Of a stretch of 64,000 nucleotides of DNA, positions 1 to 9,089 are shown one piece after another; the stretch's first letter is position 1; each line of letters starts with the position of its first letter. The position numbers and the translations under genes are program-made. Source of the DNA: CAZBWS01 sp964495705 (lineage in GTDB: Bacteria; Pseudomonadota; Gammaproteobacteria; HTCC5015); assembly GCA_964495705.1 (NCBI GenBank), contig CAZBWS010000002.1:1-64000 (forward strand), in the 5' to 3' direction. The notes beneath the pieces are model-generated. The model made no database searches and was not told where the DNA came from. It worked only from the letters and a program-made list of their open reading frames with translations.

Positions 1-596
1 CACTCACGGCAGCTGTATATTCATTTGTTACAGCAACGGCAAGCCTGTAAGTACGCTTTCTAGTACCCGAACTTTTAGAAGCTATATTCTTTGAAGATAA
101 TCGTCCCAGCAAAATAGAGCCACTCTGCTTATGGTCATGCCCTTCGATAGAACAGATAAAATCTTGCTCATTTTTAGGAAAGGCAGATTTTTTAAAGCTT
201 CTATACTGCTGCTTAGACGCAAGCGTATTGTAACTAACCTCAGGTTCTACAAACAAAGTACCTTCAGTAGTATCCAACATTCCATGAAAGCCTAAGGGGC
301 CAATATCCAGACGACCACTAATCTGCTTATCATCAAGACCATAAACTTTAAAAGTTTTAATCTCAGGAAACTGAGCCGCCAACTCTTTAGCCATAATAGG
401 ATATTCATAGACTTCAACACGAATAAAATCGCCGAGGGAATCAGGCAGATATAATTCGAGGCTGGCGTCACCAGACGCTTCTAAAGGAGCCGTTTGAAGC
501 AGGCTTGATAACTGCTCTTTATTAACATCATCCTCTGCTTAATCAAAGCGAAAAAATCATGTTTATTAAAAATAATAAAACATAATAGCGTTCCAT
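1..596 (-). pseudogene. M12-like secreted metallopeptidase, 5' part, apparently frameshifted and cut by window edge
   Basis: The minus strand is open from about 538 to the left edge and encodes a propeptide-like sequence ending in RKRTYRLAVAVTNEYTAAV. That K-R-T-Y-R-L-A-V-A stretch is typical of the start of the catalytic domain in bacterial reprolysin/M12-like zinc proteases; the HExxH part would lie outside the window. No ATG precedes this frame closely. A good signal-peptide start, MERYYVLLFLINMIFSL, begins at 596 but runs into TGA at 545-543, one base out of phase with the body, and the body frame has its own TAA at 541-539. At least two changes would be needed to join them, so the gene is either decayed or contains sequencing errors. 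The family call is by eye from the conserved stretch only. Confidence 0.5.
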
Positions 597-722
597 AAAA
601 AAATACATTAGGATCAAAAAAAGCCCAATAAGCTAGACTTTCTCTTAGCTTAAGTAAAAATCAGGGGCAAAATTGAGTAAAGTTACTGTCTAACTTCTAA
701 TAATAAAAAGTGGTGAACTGCC

Positions 723-2951
723 ATGAGTGAAAAAACCCTAGCTGAAAGTAATATTTATCTTGAAGAGGTTTCAGGGACGAGCGGGTCCAGTAAGATTTTG
801 ATCGGCATGGCCCTGGGTATTGCATTTGGTGTTTTTGTAGGTGAAGACGCTTTAATCCTCAGCTTTTTAGGCGAGGCATTTATAAAAATGCTGCAAATGA
901 CTATTTTACCCTATGTCATTGTGAGCTTAATTTTAGGTTTTGGCTCCCTCTCAACAGAGGCGGCACGCAAACTGGCGATTAATGGCGGCTTACTGATGCT
1001 GGGGTTCTGGGGCTTGGGCTTAACCCTCGTCTTTGCCTTAACCGAAGCTTTCCCTAGCGCTAAACACCTGACATTTTTTTCCTCTATCCATTCAGCATCC
1101 AGTGCACACGTCAACTTGGTAGACATGTTTATACCCGCTAACTTTTTTGACTCACTCTCTAGTGGAACCGTTCCGGCAGTTGTTTTATTTAGTATTATCT
1201 TCGGTGTGCTATTAATGAGTGTTGAAAAGAAACAGGTCGTTCTAGATGGTTTAGAAGTTGTTCAAGAGACTTTCGAACTCATGAGTGAATTTGTTTTTAA
1301 ACTGTCACCACTCGGAATTTTTGCACTTACCGCCACTGCAGCGGGTACACTTCGCATTGAAAACCTCTCCAGCCTGCAAGTATATCTATTCACATTTATT
1401 GGCGGGGCCGTGGTATTGGTGCTTTTTTGGCTGCCGTACATTATCTCTGCGTTACTCGGCAAGCCCTATGGGGAAGTATTTAAGTCAATTCGTGGAGCCG
1501 TTATATTGGGATTCAGCTCTGGCAATTCTTTTATCACCTTGCCGATCATTGATGAGGCGGTAAAAACACTCTTTAGCAAGGATTATCAACAGGAAAAAGA
1601 AAAGGGCACGAGTGAGCTTGATGCCTCGCTTCAAGAGAATTCAGTTCTGGTGCCAGTGGTTTATAATTTCCCCTCAATAGGTGTTTTACTTACTCTCATT
1701 TTTATCCCCTTTACGGCCTGGCTTTACGACCGAGAGCTAGAAATTGGCCAGCAATTTAGCCTAGCCTTTAGCGGCTTACTTAATATGTTCGGCGACCCAG
1801 AACTAGCCTTGCCGTTTCTTCTAGACTCAATGAGCTTACCCGTAGACGCGTTTGAGTTGTTTTTGCTTTCCAATGTTATTACTGACCCCTTTATAGCGGC
1901 CATGGAAGTAATGTGTGTCTTTGCGTTTTGTGCAGTATATGTAGGTATCGCCTCGGGGCGAGTGATGTTGAGCGTGTCTAAGCTGATGCGCATAGGGAGT
2001 ATTGTAGCGGTGACCCTTGTGTTGCTTGTCTTCTTGTTACGCATGGGCCTTTCCATGAGCGTTACAACATTGACCACAGAGCGAGATGTTCTGGAAAGCT
2101 TGGCAATTAAAAACCCCGTTCAGTCTGTGGTGCATTTAGAAGCCCCTGAAATACCTAAGGGCCACCACACCCAGAGCGATTCCAAAGATCTATTGGATGT
2201 CATTCGTGCTCGCGGCTCACTTAAGGTTGGCTACAATGCAAGTGCACTCCCCTTTGCTTACTTTAACGGGGACAACAAGCTAGTGGGCTATGATGTGGCC
2301 ATGGCCCACGACCTCGCTCGTATTCTTGGGGTCAAATTAGAATTTATTCCTTTTGATTACGCAACGATTGGTGATGGGCTCAAGCAAGGTCACTACGATA
2401 TCGCCATGTCATCTATTACGATTAATTTTGACCGCCTAAAAGAAATGGACTTTACTAACCACTACGTGAAGCTCCACTTGGCATTTCTAGTGCCGGATAA
2501 CCAACGCCAAGTATTTTCAAGTTTTTCAGATATCCAGAAAATTAAAAACCTCAAAATAGCCGTGATGCGAGGCTCAGCCTTCATGCAACAACTAGAGGAA
2601 TATTTACCCAAAGCAGAGATTGTTCAGCTGGACAGGCGAGAACAGTTTTTCACTACAGATGTAGCTCATGCCATGTTAACGACAGCTGAACAAGGTGCAG
2701 CATGGACTTTGAGATACCCATTTAACTCCATCGCACTACCAGATGTTGCTATTGGTGAAGACTTTCTAGCGTATGCGGTGGCACCTGGAAACCCTCAATT
2801 ACTGCGTTTTGTAAACCAATGGCTTTCTATGACACGCCTGAGTGCTAAAAATGAACGTGAGTACTCATATTGGATACAAGGCCAGTCACCTGACTCGATA
2901 GAACCGCGCTGGTCTGTGATGCGAAATGTTTTGGGCTGGGAGGGATTTTGA
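723..2951 (+). CDS. Cation:dicarboxylate symporter fused to a periplasmic amino-acid-binding (SBP_bac_3) domain
   Basis: The product has 742 residues. Residues ~20-450 are a hydrophobic SDF/DAACS (GltP-like) symporter: repeated membrane segments, the PANFFDSLSSGTVPAVVLFS stretch, and a GFSSGNSFITLPII hairpin in the place of the serine-rich substrate loop. A short linker follows. From ~489 to ~720 lies a type 3 solute-binding domain (DVIRARGSLKVGYNASALPFAY, VGYDVAMAHDLARILGV, DIAMSSITINFDRLKEMDFT). Solute-binding domains normally serve ABC transporters or receptors, so fusing one to a secondary carrier is unusual, though not unique in marine gammaproteobacteria as far as I recall. It is the first gene of the polyamine operon and its stop overlaps the next start by one base, suggesting that it imports a substrate or precursor such as an amino acid. 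The substrate is inference. Confidence 0.85.
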   Translation: MSEKTLAESNIYLEEVSGTSGSSKILIGMALGIAFGVFVGEDALILSFLGEAFIKMLQMTILPYVIVSLILGFGSLSTEAARKLAINGGLLMLGFWGLGLTLVFALTEAFPSAKHLTFFSSIHSASSAHVNLVDMFIPANFFDSLSSGTVPAVVLFSIIFGVLLMSVEKKQVVLDGLEVVQETFELMSEFVFKLSPLGIFALTATAAGTLRIENLSSLQVYLFTFIGGAVVLVLFWLPYIISALLGKPYGEVFKSIRGAVILGFSSGNSFITLPIIDEAVKTLFSKDYQQEKEKGTSELDASLQENSVLVPVVYNFPSIGVLLTLIFIPFTAWLYDRELEIGQQFSLAFSGLLNMFGDPELALPFLLDSMSLPVDAFELFLLSNVITDPFIAAMEVMCVFAFCAVYVGIASGRVMLSVSKLMRIGSIVAVTLVLLVFLLRMGLSMSVTTLTTERDVLESLAIKNPVQSVVHLEAPEIPKGHHTQSDSKDLLDVIRARGSLKVGYNASALPFAYFNGDNKLVGYDVAMAHDLARILGVKLEFIPFDYATIGDGLKQGHYDIAMSSITINFDRLKEMDFTNHYVKLHLAFLVPDNQRQVFSSFSDIQKIKNLKIAVMRGSAFMQQLEEYLPKAEIVQLDRREQFFTTDVAHAMLTTAEQGAAWTLRYPFNSIALPDVAIGEDFLAYAVAPGNPQLLRFVNQWLSMTRLSAKNEREYSYWIQGQSPDSIEPRWSVMRNVLGWEGF

Positions 2952-4909
2952 TGAAGCCTAATCTACAAGATGCTTCGCCTGAGCAAGCAACGCAAGAAAG
3001 TCCTGCATGGTCAGTCACACAAAGTCGTGAGTTATATGGTGTGAATGACTGGGGAACCGGCTACTTTGATATTTCATCCACAGGAGAACTTGTTGTACAA
3101 CTACCTTCTCAAGGTAAAAATAGCCAAGTAGCACTGCACGAGATCGTTCAAGGCATGAAGGACCGAGGCATGCAGATGCCAAGCATACTGCGCATTGAAA
3201 ACTTGTTAGATGAACGCATCACGGCGCTTAATGAAGCTTTTCGTAGAGCTATCTCTAGCTATAATTATCAAAATGATTATCGTGGTGTTTTCCCCATCAA
3301 AGTCAATCAACAATGCCATGTTATCGAAGAAATTGCAGAGTTTGGCTCGGCTTATCACCATGGTTTTGAAGCTGGCAGCAAAGCAGAGCTGCTTATCGCA
3401 ATATCCAAAATCCAAGATAGTGATAGTCTTATCATATGTAATGGGTACAAAGACACCGAATTTATTGAATTAGGTTTGTACGCCAAAGAAATGGGGCTCA
3501 ATTGTTTCTTTGTACTAGAAACACCGACTGAGCTGCCCATCATTCTTGAATGTAGTCAACGTTTAGGCATAGAACCTTTATTAGGTGTGCGTATTCGCCC
3601 CTCCGTAGAGGTCGACGGTCACTGGAATGCAGACAGTGGAGATCGTTCCATTTTTGGCTTATCCACCGCGTCTCTAGTTAGCGTACTTGAACAACTAAAG
3701 CTACACAATATGCTGCATTGCTTACAGCTATTGCATTGCCACCTTGGCTCACAAATCCCCAATATTCGCAATATACGTAACGGTGTACTTGAGGCTTGCC
3801 GATTTTATTCTGGCTTGCTTGACGAGGGGGCATCAATGCAGTTTATTGATCTAGGTGGAGGCCTTGCGGTTGACTATGAAGGTGCTCGTAGCAATAGCCA
3901 CCACAGTATGAACTATGAGCTGGATGAATATTGTGTCAATATCATCGAGACAATTTGCGAGTGTTTAGACCCTCTAGGGGTAGCACACCCAGTCATAGTG
4001 ACCGAGTCGGGGCGTGCGACGGTCGCCTATTCATCAATGCTATTATTCAACGTATTAGATGTGCGAGACCACCGACCTGGCCCAATTCCTTTAGCGCTAC
4101 CTGAAAACACCCATGAACTTGTACATAATTTATTACAGGCAAATGATGATTTTGATAGCCAGTCTATCCAAGAAAGCTATAACGACGCCTTATTTTACCG
4201 AGATGAAGTACGTGAGCTTTTTCGTCGTGGACAAGCCAGTTTAAGTGACAGAGCTATTGCGGATAACTTAGCATTAGCTATTTTAGAAAAGGTCGCTCTT
4301 GAGCTTGAAACGGCAGAAAAGCATTACCCTGATCTGCAAAAACTTCCCGAAATGCTAGCTAACATCTACTATGGAAATTTCAGCTTATTCCAGTCATTAC
4401 CTGATGTTTGGGCTGTCGATCAGATTTTCCCTGTCATGCCTATCCACCGCTTAGATGAAAAACCAACTCGACAGGCAGTGATTGCAGATATCACCTGTGA
4501 TTGTGACGGTAAAATCAATCAATTCTCAACCAAGCAAGGCTTGCAAGGGACAACCTCTTTACATGCTATGAAGGAGGGAGAGGAGTATTATTTAGGTGTG
4601 TTTCTTATCGGTGCCTACCAGGAAACACTCGGTGATTTACACAATTTATTCGGTGATGCAAATGTTGTCAGTGTTCATATCAATACTGATGGCAGCTATG
4701 ATTTTGTCCGCGAGTTTCACGGTGACTGTATTGCAGATGTACTGTCTTTTGTCGAATACGACACCAAGGTTATGACTGAAGAGCTGCGCAAGCGAGCCGA
4801 AAAGGCGGTCAAAGACGGGCATATTACCGCTGCCAAACGAAAAACTATGATGAAAGCATTTAAAGATAGCCTAGACGGTTACACCTATTTCGAAAAAGGG
4901 GAACACTAA
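2951..4909 (+). CDS. speA: Biosynthetic arginine decarboxylase
   Basis: Converts arginine to agmatine, the first step of putrescine synthesis. The product has 652 residues if the ATG at 2951 is used (E. coli SpeA is 658); a TTG just upstream would add one residue but ATG is preferred. It is a fold III PLP decarboxylase: the PLP lysine is in YRGVFPIKVNQQ (about Lys117), the phosphate-binding glycines are in FIDLGGGLAVDYEG, TESGRATVAYSS follows, and the catalytic cysteine loop is DITCDCDGKI. The start overlaps the previous stop (TGATG) and its own stop overlaps the next start (TAATG), indicating translational coupling. With speB downstream the route is arginine to agmatine to putrescine. Confidence 0.96.
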   Translation: MKPNLQDASPEQATQESPAWSVTQSRELYGVNDWGTGYFDISSTGELVVQLPSQGKNSQVALHEIVQGMKDRGMQMPSILRIENLLDERITALNEAFRRAISSYNYQNDYRGVFPIKVNQQCHVIEEIAEFGSAYHHGFEAGSKAELLIAISKIQDSDSLIICNGYKDTEFIELGLYAKEMGLNCFFVLETPTELPIILECSQRLGIEPLLGVRIRPSVEVDGHWNADSGDRSIFGLSTASLVSVLEQLKLHNMLHCLQLLHCHLGSQIPNIRNIRNGVLEACRFYSGLLDEGASMQFIDLGGGLAVDYEGARSNSHHSMNYELDEYCVNIIETICECLDPLGVAHPVIVTESGRATVAYSSMLLFNVLDVRDHRPGPIPLALPENTHELVHNLLQANDDFDSQSIQESYNDALFYRDEVRELFRRGQASLSDRAIADNLALAILEKVALELETAEKHYPDLQKLPEMLANIYYGNFSLFQSLPDVWAVDQIFPVMPIHRLDEKPTRQAVIADITCDCDGKINQFSTKQGLQGTTSLHAMKEGEEYYLGVFLIGAYQETLGDLHNLFGDANVVSVHINTDGSYDFVREFHGDCIADVLSFVEYDTKVMTEELRKRAEKAVKDGHITAAKRKTMMKAFKDSLDGYTYFEKGEH

Positions 4910-6132
4910 TGACAAAATTAATGATTATTGGCGCCGGTGGAGTTGGCAATGTTGTTGCTCATAAATGTGCTCAACAATCAGATACGTTTTCTGAGATTAT
5001 TTTAGCCAGTCGAACTGAAGAAAAGTGCAAGAAAATAGCACAGAACGTACTGAGTAATACCGGGGTCAATTTACGCACAGCTCAAGTTGATGCTGACAAT
5101 GTTCCTCAGCTGACTGGGTTGCTAAACAAAGAGAAACCCTTTCTAGTGATTAATGTTGCTTTGCCTTACCAAGACCTCAACATTATGGATGCATGCCTAG
5201 CCGCTGGTGTTCACTATATGGACACAGCTAACTATGAGCCCTTAGACACTGCCAAATTTGAATACAAATGGCAATGGGCATATCAAGATAAGTTTAAAGA
5301 TGCTGGATTAACAGCTTTATTGGGCAGTGGCTTTGATCCCGGTGCTACCAATATGTTCACCGCATATCTTGCTAAACACTATTTCGATGAAATTCACTCA
5401 CTTGATATTATCGACGTTAATGGAGGGGATCACGGCTACCCATTTGCAACCAACTTTAACCCTGAAATTAATATCCGTGAGGTCAGTGCAGAGTGTCGCC
5501 ACTGGGAAAATGGCAAGTTTGTCACCTCGCCAGCGATGAGTAAAAAAGCAACATTTACCTGCCCAGAGGGTGTGGGTACTTACAATATTTACCGCATGTA
5601 CCATGAAGAACTAGAGTCTTTATCATTACACTTCCCTAGCTTGAAGCGCGCCCAATTCTGGATGAGCTTCTCTGACAATTACTTGAAGCATTTAGAAGTT
5701 TTAGAGAATGTCGGCATGACAGGTATTGAAGAAATTGACTATCAGGGGCAGAAAATCGTCCCCATTCAGTTCCTCGCACACTTATTGCCAAACCCTTCCA
5801 CCCTGGGCCCTAGAACTAAAGGCAAAACCTGTATTGGCACGGTGGTACAAGGCACTAAAGACGGCAAGCACAAAACAATGTATTGCTATCAGATCTGTGA
5901 CCATGAGAGTTGTTATAAAGAAGTGCAATCACAAGCCATTTCCTATACTACAGGGGTTCCTGCCATGATTGGCGCTAAAATGATTGCAGAGAAGTACTGG
6001 CTAGAACCCGGTGTATTTAACATGGAACAGTTCAACCCAGACCCGTTTATGGAGGAAATGAATCGCTCAGGACTACCCTGGAAAGTGATTGAGTTAGACG
6101 CCTTTGATTTAGATGAGCCAAGCAAGCAATAA
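4909..6132 (+). CDS. Carboxynorspermidine/carboxyspermidine dehydrogenase (saccharopine dehydrogenase family)
   Basis: The 407-residue product starts with a Rossmann motif (MIIGAGGVGNVVAHKCAQQ) and has the saccharopine-dehydrogenase-like layout. Known members of this subfamily condense putrescine or diaminopropane with aspartate semialdehyde, using NADPH, to give carboxyspermidine or carboxynorspermidine. The assignment rests on the fold plus position: it sits between speA and nspC, overlapping both (TAATG at each junction), as in the Vibrio-type alternative spermidine pathway. Because agmatinase in the same operon produces putrescine, and no diaminobutyrate enzymes are visible, carboxyspermidine is the more likely product here. 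Confidence 0.88.
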   Translation: MTKLMIIGAGGVGNVVAHKCAQQSDTFSEIILASRTEEKCKKIAQNVLSNTGVNLRTAQVDADNVPQLTGLLNKEKPFLVINVALPYQDLNIMDACLAAGVHYMDTANYEPLDTAKFEYKWQWAYQDKFKDAGLTALLGSGFDPGATNMFTAYLAKHYFDEIHSLDIIDVNGGDHGYPFATNFNPEINIREVSAECRHWENGKFVTSPAMSKKATFTCPEGVGTYNIYRMYHEELESLSLHFPSLKRAQFWMSFSDNYLKHLEVLENVGMTGIEEIDYQGQKIVPIQFLAHLLPNPSTLGPRTKGKTCIGTVVQGTKDGKHKTMYCYQICDHESCYKEVQSQAISYTTGVPAMIGAKMIAEKYWLEPGVFNMEQFNPDPFMEEMNRSGLPWKVIELDAFDLDEPSKQ

Positions 6133-7322
6133 TGCAGTTTACAGACTTCACCAAGCTTGATTTAAAGCGGCTACCTTCACCTTGCTTTGTTGTGGATGAA
6201 GTTGCCATTGAGCGAAATTTAAAAATTTTAAAGGCCGTAGAAGAGCGCAGTGGTGCAAAAATATTGCATGCGCTAAAGGCGTTTTCTTTATGGGAGATGG
6301 CGCCGCTGACTCAGCAATATCTTTCTGGAGTTTGCGCCAGTGGGCTGTATGAAGCGACGCTAGGCAAAGAGTACTATGGTGGTGAGGTACACGTTTTTTC
6401 AGCCGCGTTTAACGATGTGGATTTTAATGAATTGTTAGAATTCTCCGATCATATTGTTTTCAATAGCTGCTCGCAGCTACTGCGTTTCAAAAAATCATCT
6501 GAACAGGCTTTACTTAAAAGACCCGGATTGAAATTTGGGCTGCGCATAAACCCTGAGCTTTCATTAGGCGAGGTCGCGCTATATGACCCTTGTGCGACAG
6601 GCTCACGCTTAGGGGTAACACGTAGCCAACTAGATCACTACTTACAAAGAAGTGAGTTCCAAGAAGCTTACGCTTTATTATCAGGCCTGCATTTTCATAC
6701 CCTGTGCGAACAAGACTTTCCGCCTTTACAGCGCACTTTAGGCGCCGTTGAAGCAGCATTTTCTGACCTTCTAAAGGATATGCAATGGGTGAATTTTGGT
6801 GGAGGACATCATATCTCTCATCCCGACTATCAAGTAGATGCACTGGTTGATTGCATTCAAAAATTTACCGAGCACTATGATGTTCAAGTTTATTTAGAAC
6901 CCGGTGAAGCTATTGCAATAGGTAGTGGTGTACTAGTCACTGAGATTCTCGATATAAGTTTTAATCAATTACCACAAGCGATACTTGATACCTCGGCAAC
7001 GTGCCATATGCCAGACACCATAGAAATGCCATATCGAGCTGATGTGCGCGGGGCAGCTAAGGCTGGTGATAAAGAGTTCACCTACCGCCTAGGTGGTATG
7101 ACGTGTTTAGCCGGAGATGTCATGGGTGACTATAGCTTCGATGAAGCACTTAAAGTGGGTGATCGCTTAATATTTGAAGATATGGGCCATTACACCATGG
7201 TAAAAACCAGTACCTTTAACGGTATTAAACTCCCCTCTATTGCCATTTGGAATTCCACTAGCGATGAGTTACGCATAGTCCGGGAATTTGGCTATGATGA
7301 TTTCAAAATGAGACTTTCATAG
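6132..7322 (+). CDS. nspC: Carboxynorspermidine/carboxyspermidine decarboxylase
   Basis: Removes the carboxyl group from carboxy(nor)spermidine to give (nor)spermidine. The 396-residue product is a fold III PLP enzyme related to diaminopimelate decarboxylase: PLP lysine in ILHALKAFS (Lys49), a His in SGLHFHTLCEQ, phosphate-binding NFGGGHHISHPDYQVDAL, an ExGE motif in YLEPGEAIAI, and the substrate-side DTSATCHMPDTIEMPYRADVRGA characteristic of NspC. The ATG overlaps the preceding TAA, and the next gene begins within the TAG stop (TAGTG), so all five genes look like one transcript. Confidence 0.93.
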   Translation: MQFTDFTKLDLKRLPSPCFVVDEVAIERNLKILKAVEERSGAKILHALKAFSLWEMAPLTQQYLSGVCASGLYEATLGKEYYGGEVHVFSAAFNDVDFNELLEFSDHIVFNSCSQLLRFKKSSEQALLKRPGLKFGLRINPELSLGEVALYDPCATGSRLGVTRSQLDHYLQRSEFQEAYALLSGLHFHTLCEQDFPPLQRTLGAVEAAFSDLLKDMQWVNFGGGHHISHPDYQVDALVDCIQKFTEHYDVQVYLEPGEAIAIGSGVLVTEILDISFNQLPQAILDTSATCHMPDTIEMPYRADVRGAAKAGDKEFTYRLGGMTCLAGDVMGDYSFDEALKVGDRLIFEDMGHYTMVKTSTFNGIKLPSIAIWNSTSDELRIVREFGYDDFKMRLS

Positions 7323-8212
7323 TGACTTCTATAGATAAAGACCGCGTCATATTTTTGGCTTCAGAAATCGAACAATGCCCCATAGAGCAAGCGGCATTTT
7401 CAATACTCCCCGTGCCCTATGAAAAGACTGTCTCCTATGGCTCAGGAACTGCAGCGGGGCCCGCGGCAATAATAAATGCCTCTGAACAATTAGAGACATG
7501 GGATGGGCAATCCAACCCTTCATCTCTAGGTATCCACACCTGTGCCACGGTCAACTGCAATACAGATGCTGAAGATGTGATCTACACTATTGCAAATGCA
7601 GTAAGGAATATTTTAGAGAATGGCAGTATGCCTGTCGTTTTAGGCGGTGAACACACGGTTACCTATGGTGTGATTAAGGGTTACCTTGATGCGGGCATCA
7701 ATGATTTTGGTGTTGTGCAAATTGATGCCCATGCGGATTTGCGCGACGCCTATGAAGACGACCCTTTAAGTCATGCTTCTGTGATGAAACGCATTATTGA
7801 CGACGACATTCCTCTTTATCAACTGGGTGTTCGAGCTTACTGTGAAGAAGAGAAAACCCTTCGTGAGACTAATCCTAATATATTCTATCAAGATGCTGAT
7901 GAGATAGTGCCGGACAATATCCAACGTATTCACTTACCAGAAAGTTTTCCAAAGAAGGTGTTCTTTACTGTAGATGTTGATGGGTTCGATCCATCGGTTT
8001 TTCCTTCAACAGGCACACCAGTACCAGGAGGGCTAAACTGGCATCAAGCTTTAAGTCTATTTGAGTCAGTCGCCAAGCAGCGTGAGATTATTGGATTCGA
8101 TATTATGGAGTTTTCTCCCATCGAAGGTTTTCATGCCTATGACTTTGCTGCGGCCTTACTCAGTTATAAACTAATGGGCATCATTCAGCGCACATCAACA
8201 CTTGCCGAGTAG
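7322..8212 (+). CDS. speB: Agmatinase (ureohydrolase family)
   Basis: Hydrolyses agmatine to putrescine and urea. The 296-residue product carries the binuclear manganese motifs of ureohydrolases: GGEHTVTYG, QIDAHADLRDAYEDDPLSHASVMKRI, and FFTVDVDGFDPSVFPSTGTPVPGGLNWHQAL. The start codon is GTG, lying within the stop of nspC. It is the last gene of the operon, and hslO converges on it 16 bp downstream. Its presence supplies putrescine for the dehydrogenase/decarboxylase pair, so the operon can make spermidine from arginine and aspartate semialdehyde without S-adenosylmethionine decarboxylase. Confidence 0.95.
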   Translation: MTSIDKDRVIFLASEIEQCPIEQAAFSILPVPYEKTVSYGSGTAAGPAAIINASEQLETWDGQSNPSSLGIHTCATVNCNTDAEDVIYTIANAVRNILENGSMPVVLGGEHTVTYGVIKGYLDAGINDFGVVQIDAHADLRDAYEDDPLSHASVMKRIIDDDIPLYQLGVRAYCEEEKTLRETNPNIFYQDADEIVPDNIQRIHLPESFPKKVFFTVDVDGFDPSVFPSTGTPVPGGLNWHQALSLFESVAKQREIIGFDIMEFSPIEGFHAYDFAAALLSYKLMGIIQRTSTLAE

Positions 8213-8228
8213 CGACTGGAAAGACTTA

Positions 8229-9086
8229 TTAGTGTACAGAGCTTTCGTGAAATAGCGCCTCTACATCGGCTTTATCAAATACATAATCGGCCTTACAGAA
8301 CTGACACTGCACTTCAATATTGCCTTCTTGCTCAACGATTTCCAAAGCCTCAGCCTTGGGCATTGCTCGGATAGCACCCGCCGTGCGCTCGCGTGAGCAG
8401 GTGCACTGAAAGCGTAAATGCTGTGCTTCAAATAAGCGCACCACCTCCTCGTTAAACAGCTGATACAACAGCCTATCCGCATCCAGCGTTTGTAGCTCTG
8501 CATTCTTCACCGTCCCTGCCAGCAAAGTCATACGGTTCCAGTGGTCTTCGTCCTCAGCCTCTGGCGCCGCACCTGGAAGCTTTTGTAAAAACAGCCCAGC
8601 AACTGAGTCGTCGTTCGCCGTTAGCCAGACTTTTGTCGGCAACTGCTCAGAGTTTTCAAAATAGCTCTGAATAGCATCTTGTAGGCGCTCGCCCTGCAGT
8701 GGAACAATGCCTTGGTAGTCTTGCTTACCTTCGCCCATCTCGATGGTGATAGCCATTTGCCCGTCGCCAAGCAGCTCGCGCATGGTTTCGCCCGTGACCA
8801 CATCAGCACATTTAGCCATACCGCGCAGGGTGTTTTCAGAGGTAACTTGAACAACCAGCAGCTCAACCTGCCCCGCCCCGCGCACCTGCAGTGTTAAGGA
8901 GCCGTCAAATTTAATCGTTTCAGCGAGCAATGCCGTTGCCGCTACCGCTTCACCGAGCAAGTTACGCACGCTATGCGGATAGTCTGCACGGCGCAGTATT
9001 TCCTGCCAGCTGTCAGTCAGGCGTAGCACTTCGCCACGCACATTGGCACTATCGACTAAAAATCGCGTGATTGAATCTTGGCTCAT
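8229..9086 (-). CDS. hslO: Redox-regulated chaperone Hsp33
   Basis: A 285-residue Hsp33. The N-terminal domain has the characteristic SITRFLVDSANVRGEVLRL start and a GEAVAATALLAETIKFDGSLTLQVRG stretch. The C-terminal redox switch is complete, with CTCSRERT and, about 30 residues later, CQFC, giving the four zinc cysteines. Oxidation of these releases zinc and turns on holdase activity. The gene lies 3 bp downstream of gatB on the same strand. An exact copy of the dispersed 13-mer lies in the coding sequence at 8470-8482, where it encodes DADRL. Confidence 0.96.
   Translation of the reverse strand: MSQDSITRFLVDSANVRGEVLRLTDSWQEILRRADYPHSVRNLLGEAVAATALLAETIKFDGSLTLQVRGAGQVELLVVQVTSENTLRGMAKCADVVTGETMRELLGDGQMAITIEMGEGKQDYQGIVPLQGERLQDAIQSYFENSEQLPTKVWLTANDDSVAGLFLQKLPGAAPEAEDEDHWNRMTLLAGTVKNAELQTLDADRLLYQLFNEEVVRLFEAQHLRFQCTCSRERTAGAIRAMPKAEALEIVEQEGNIEVQCQFCKADYVFDKADVEALFHESSVH
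8470..8482 (-). repeat. Dispersed 13-mer ATGCGGATAGGCT, exact copy
   Basis: Exact copy on the minus strand inside hslO, in the sense direction of the gene, read as GAT GCG GAT AGG CTG (DADRL). Followed by G, matching the extended consensus ATGCGGATAGGYTG. Confidence 0.9.
8973..8985 (+). repeat. Dispersed 13-mer, one mismatch
   Basis: ATGCGGATAGTCT, 12 of 13 matches, plus strand, antisense within hslO (protein ADYPHS). Followed by G as in most copies. Confidence 0.6.
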
Positions 9087-9089
9087 GCC

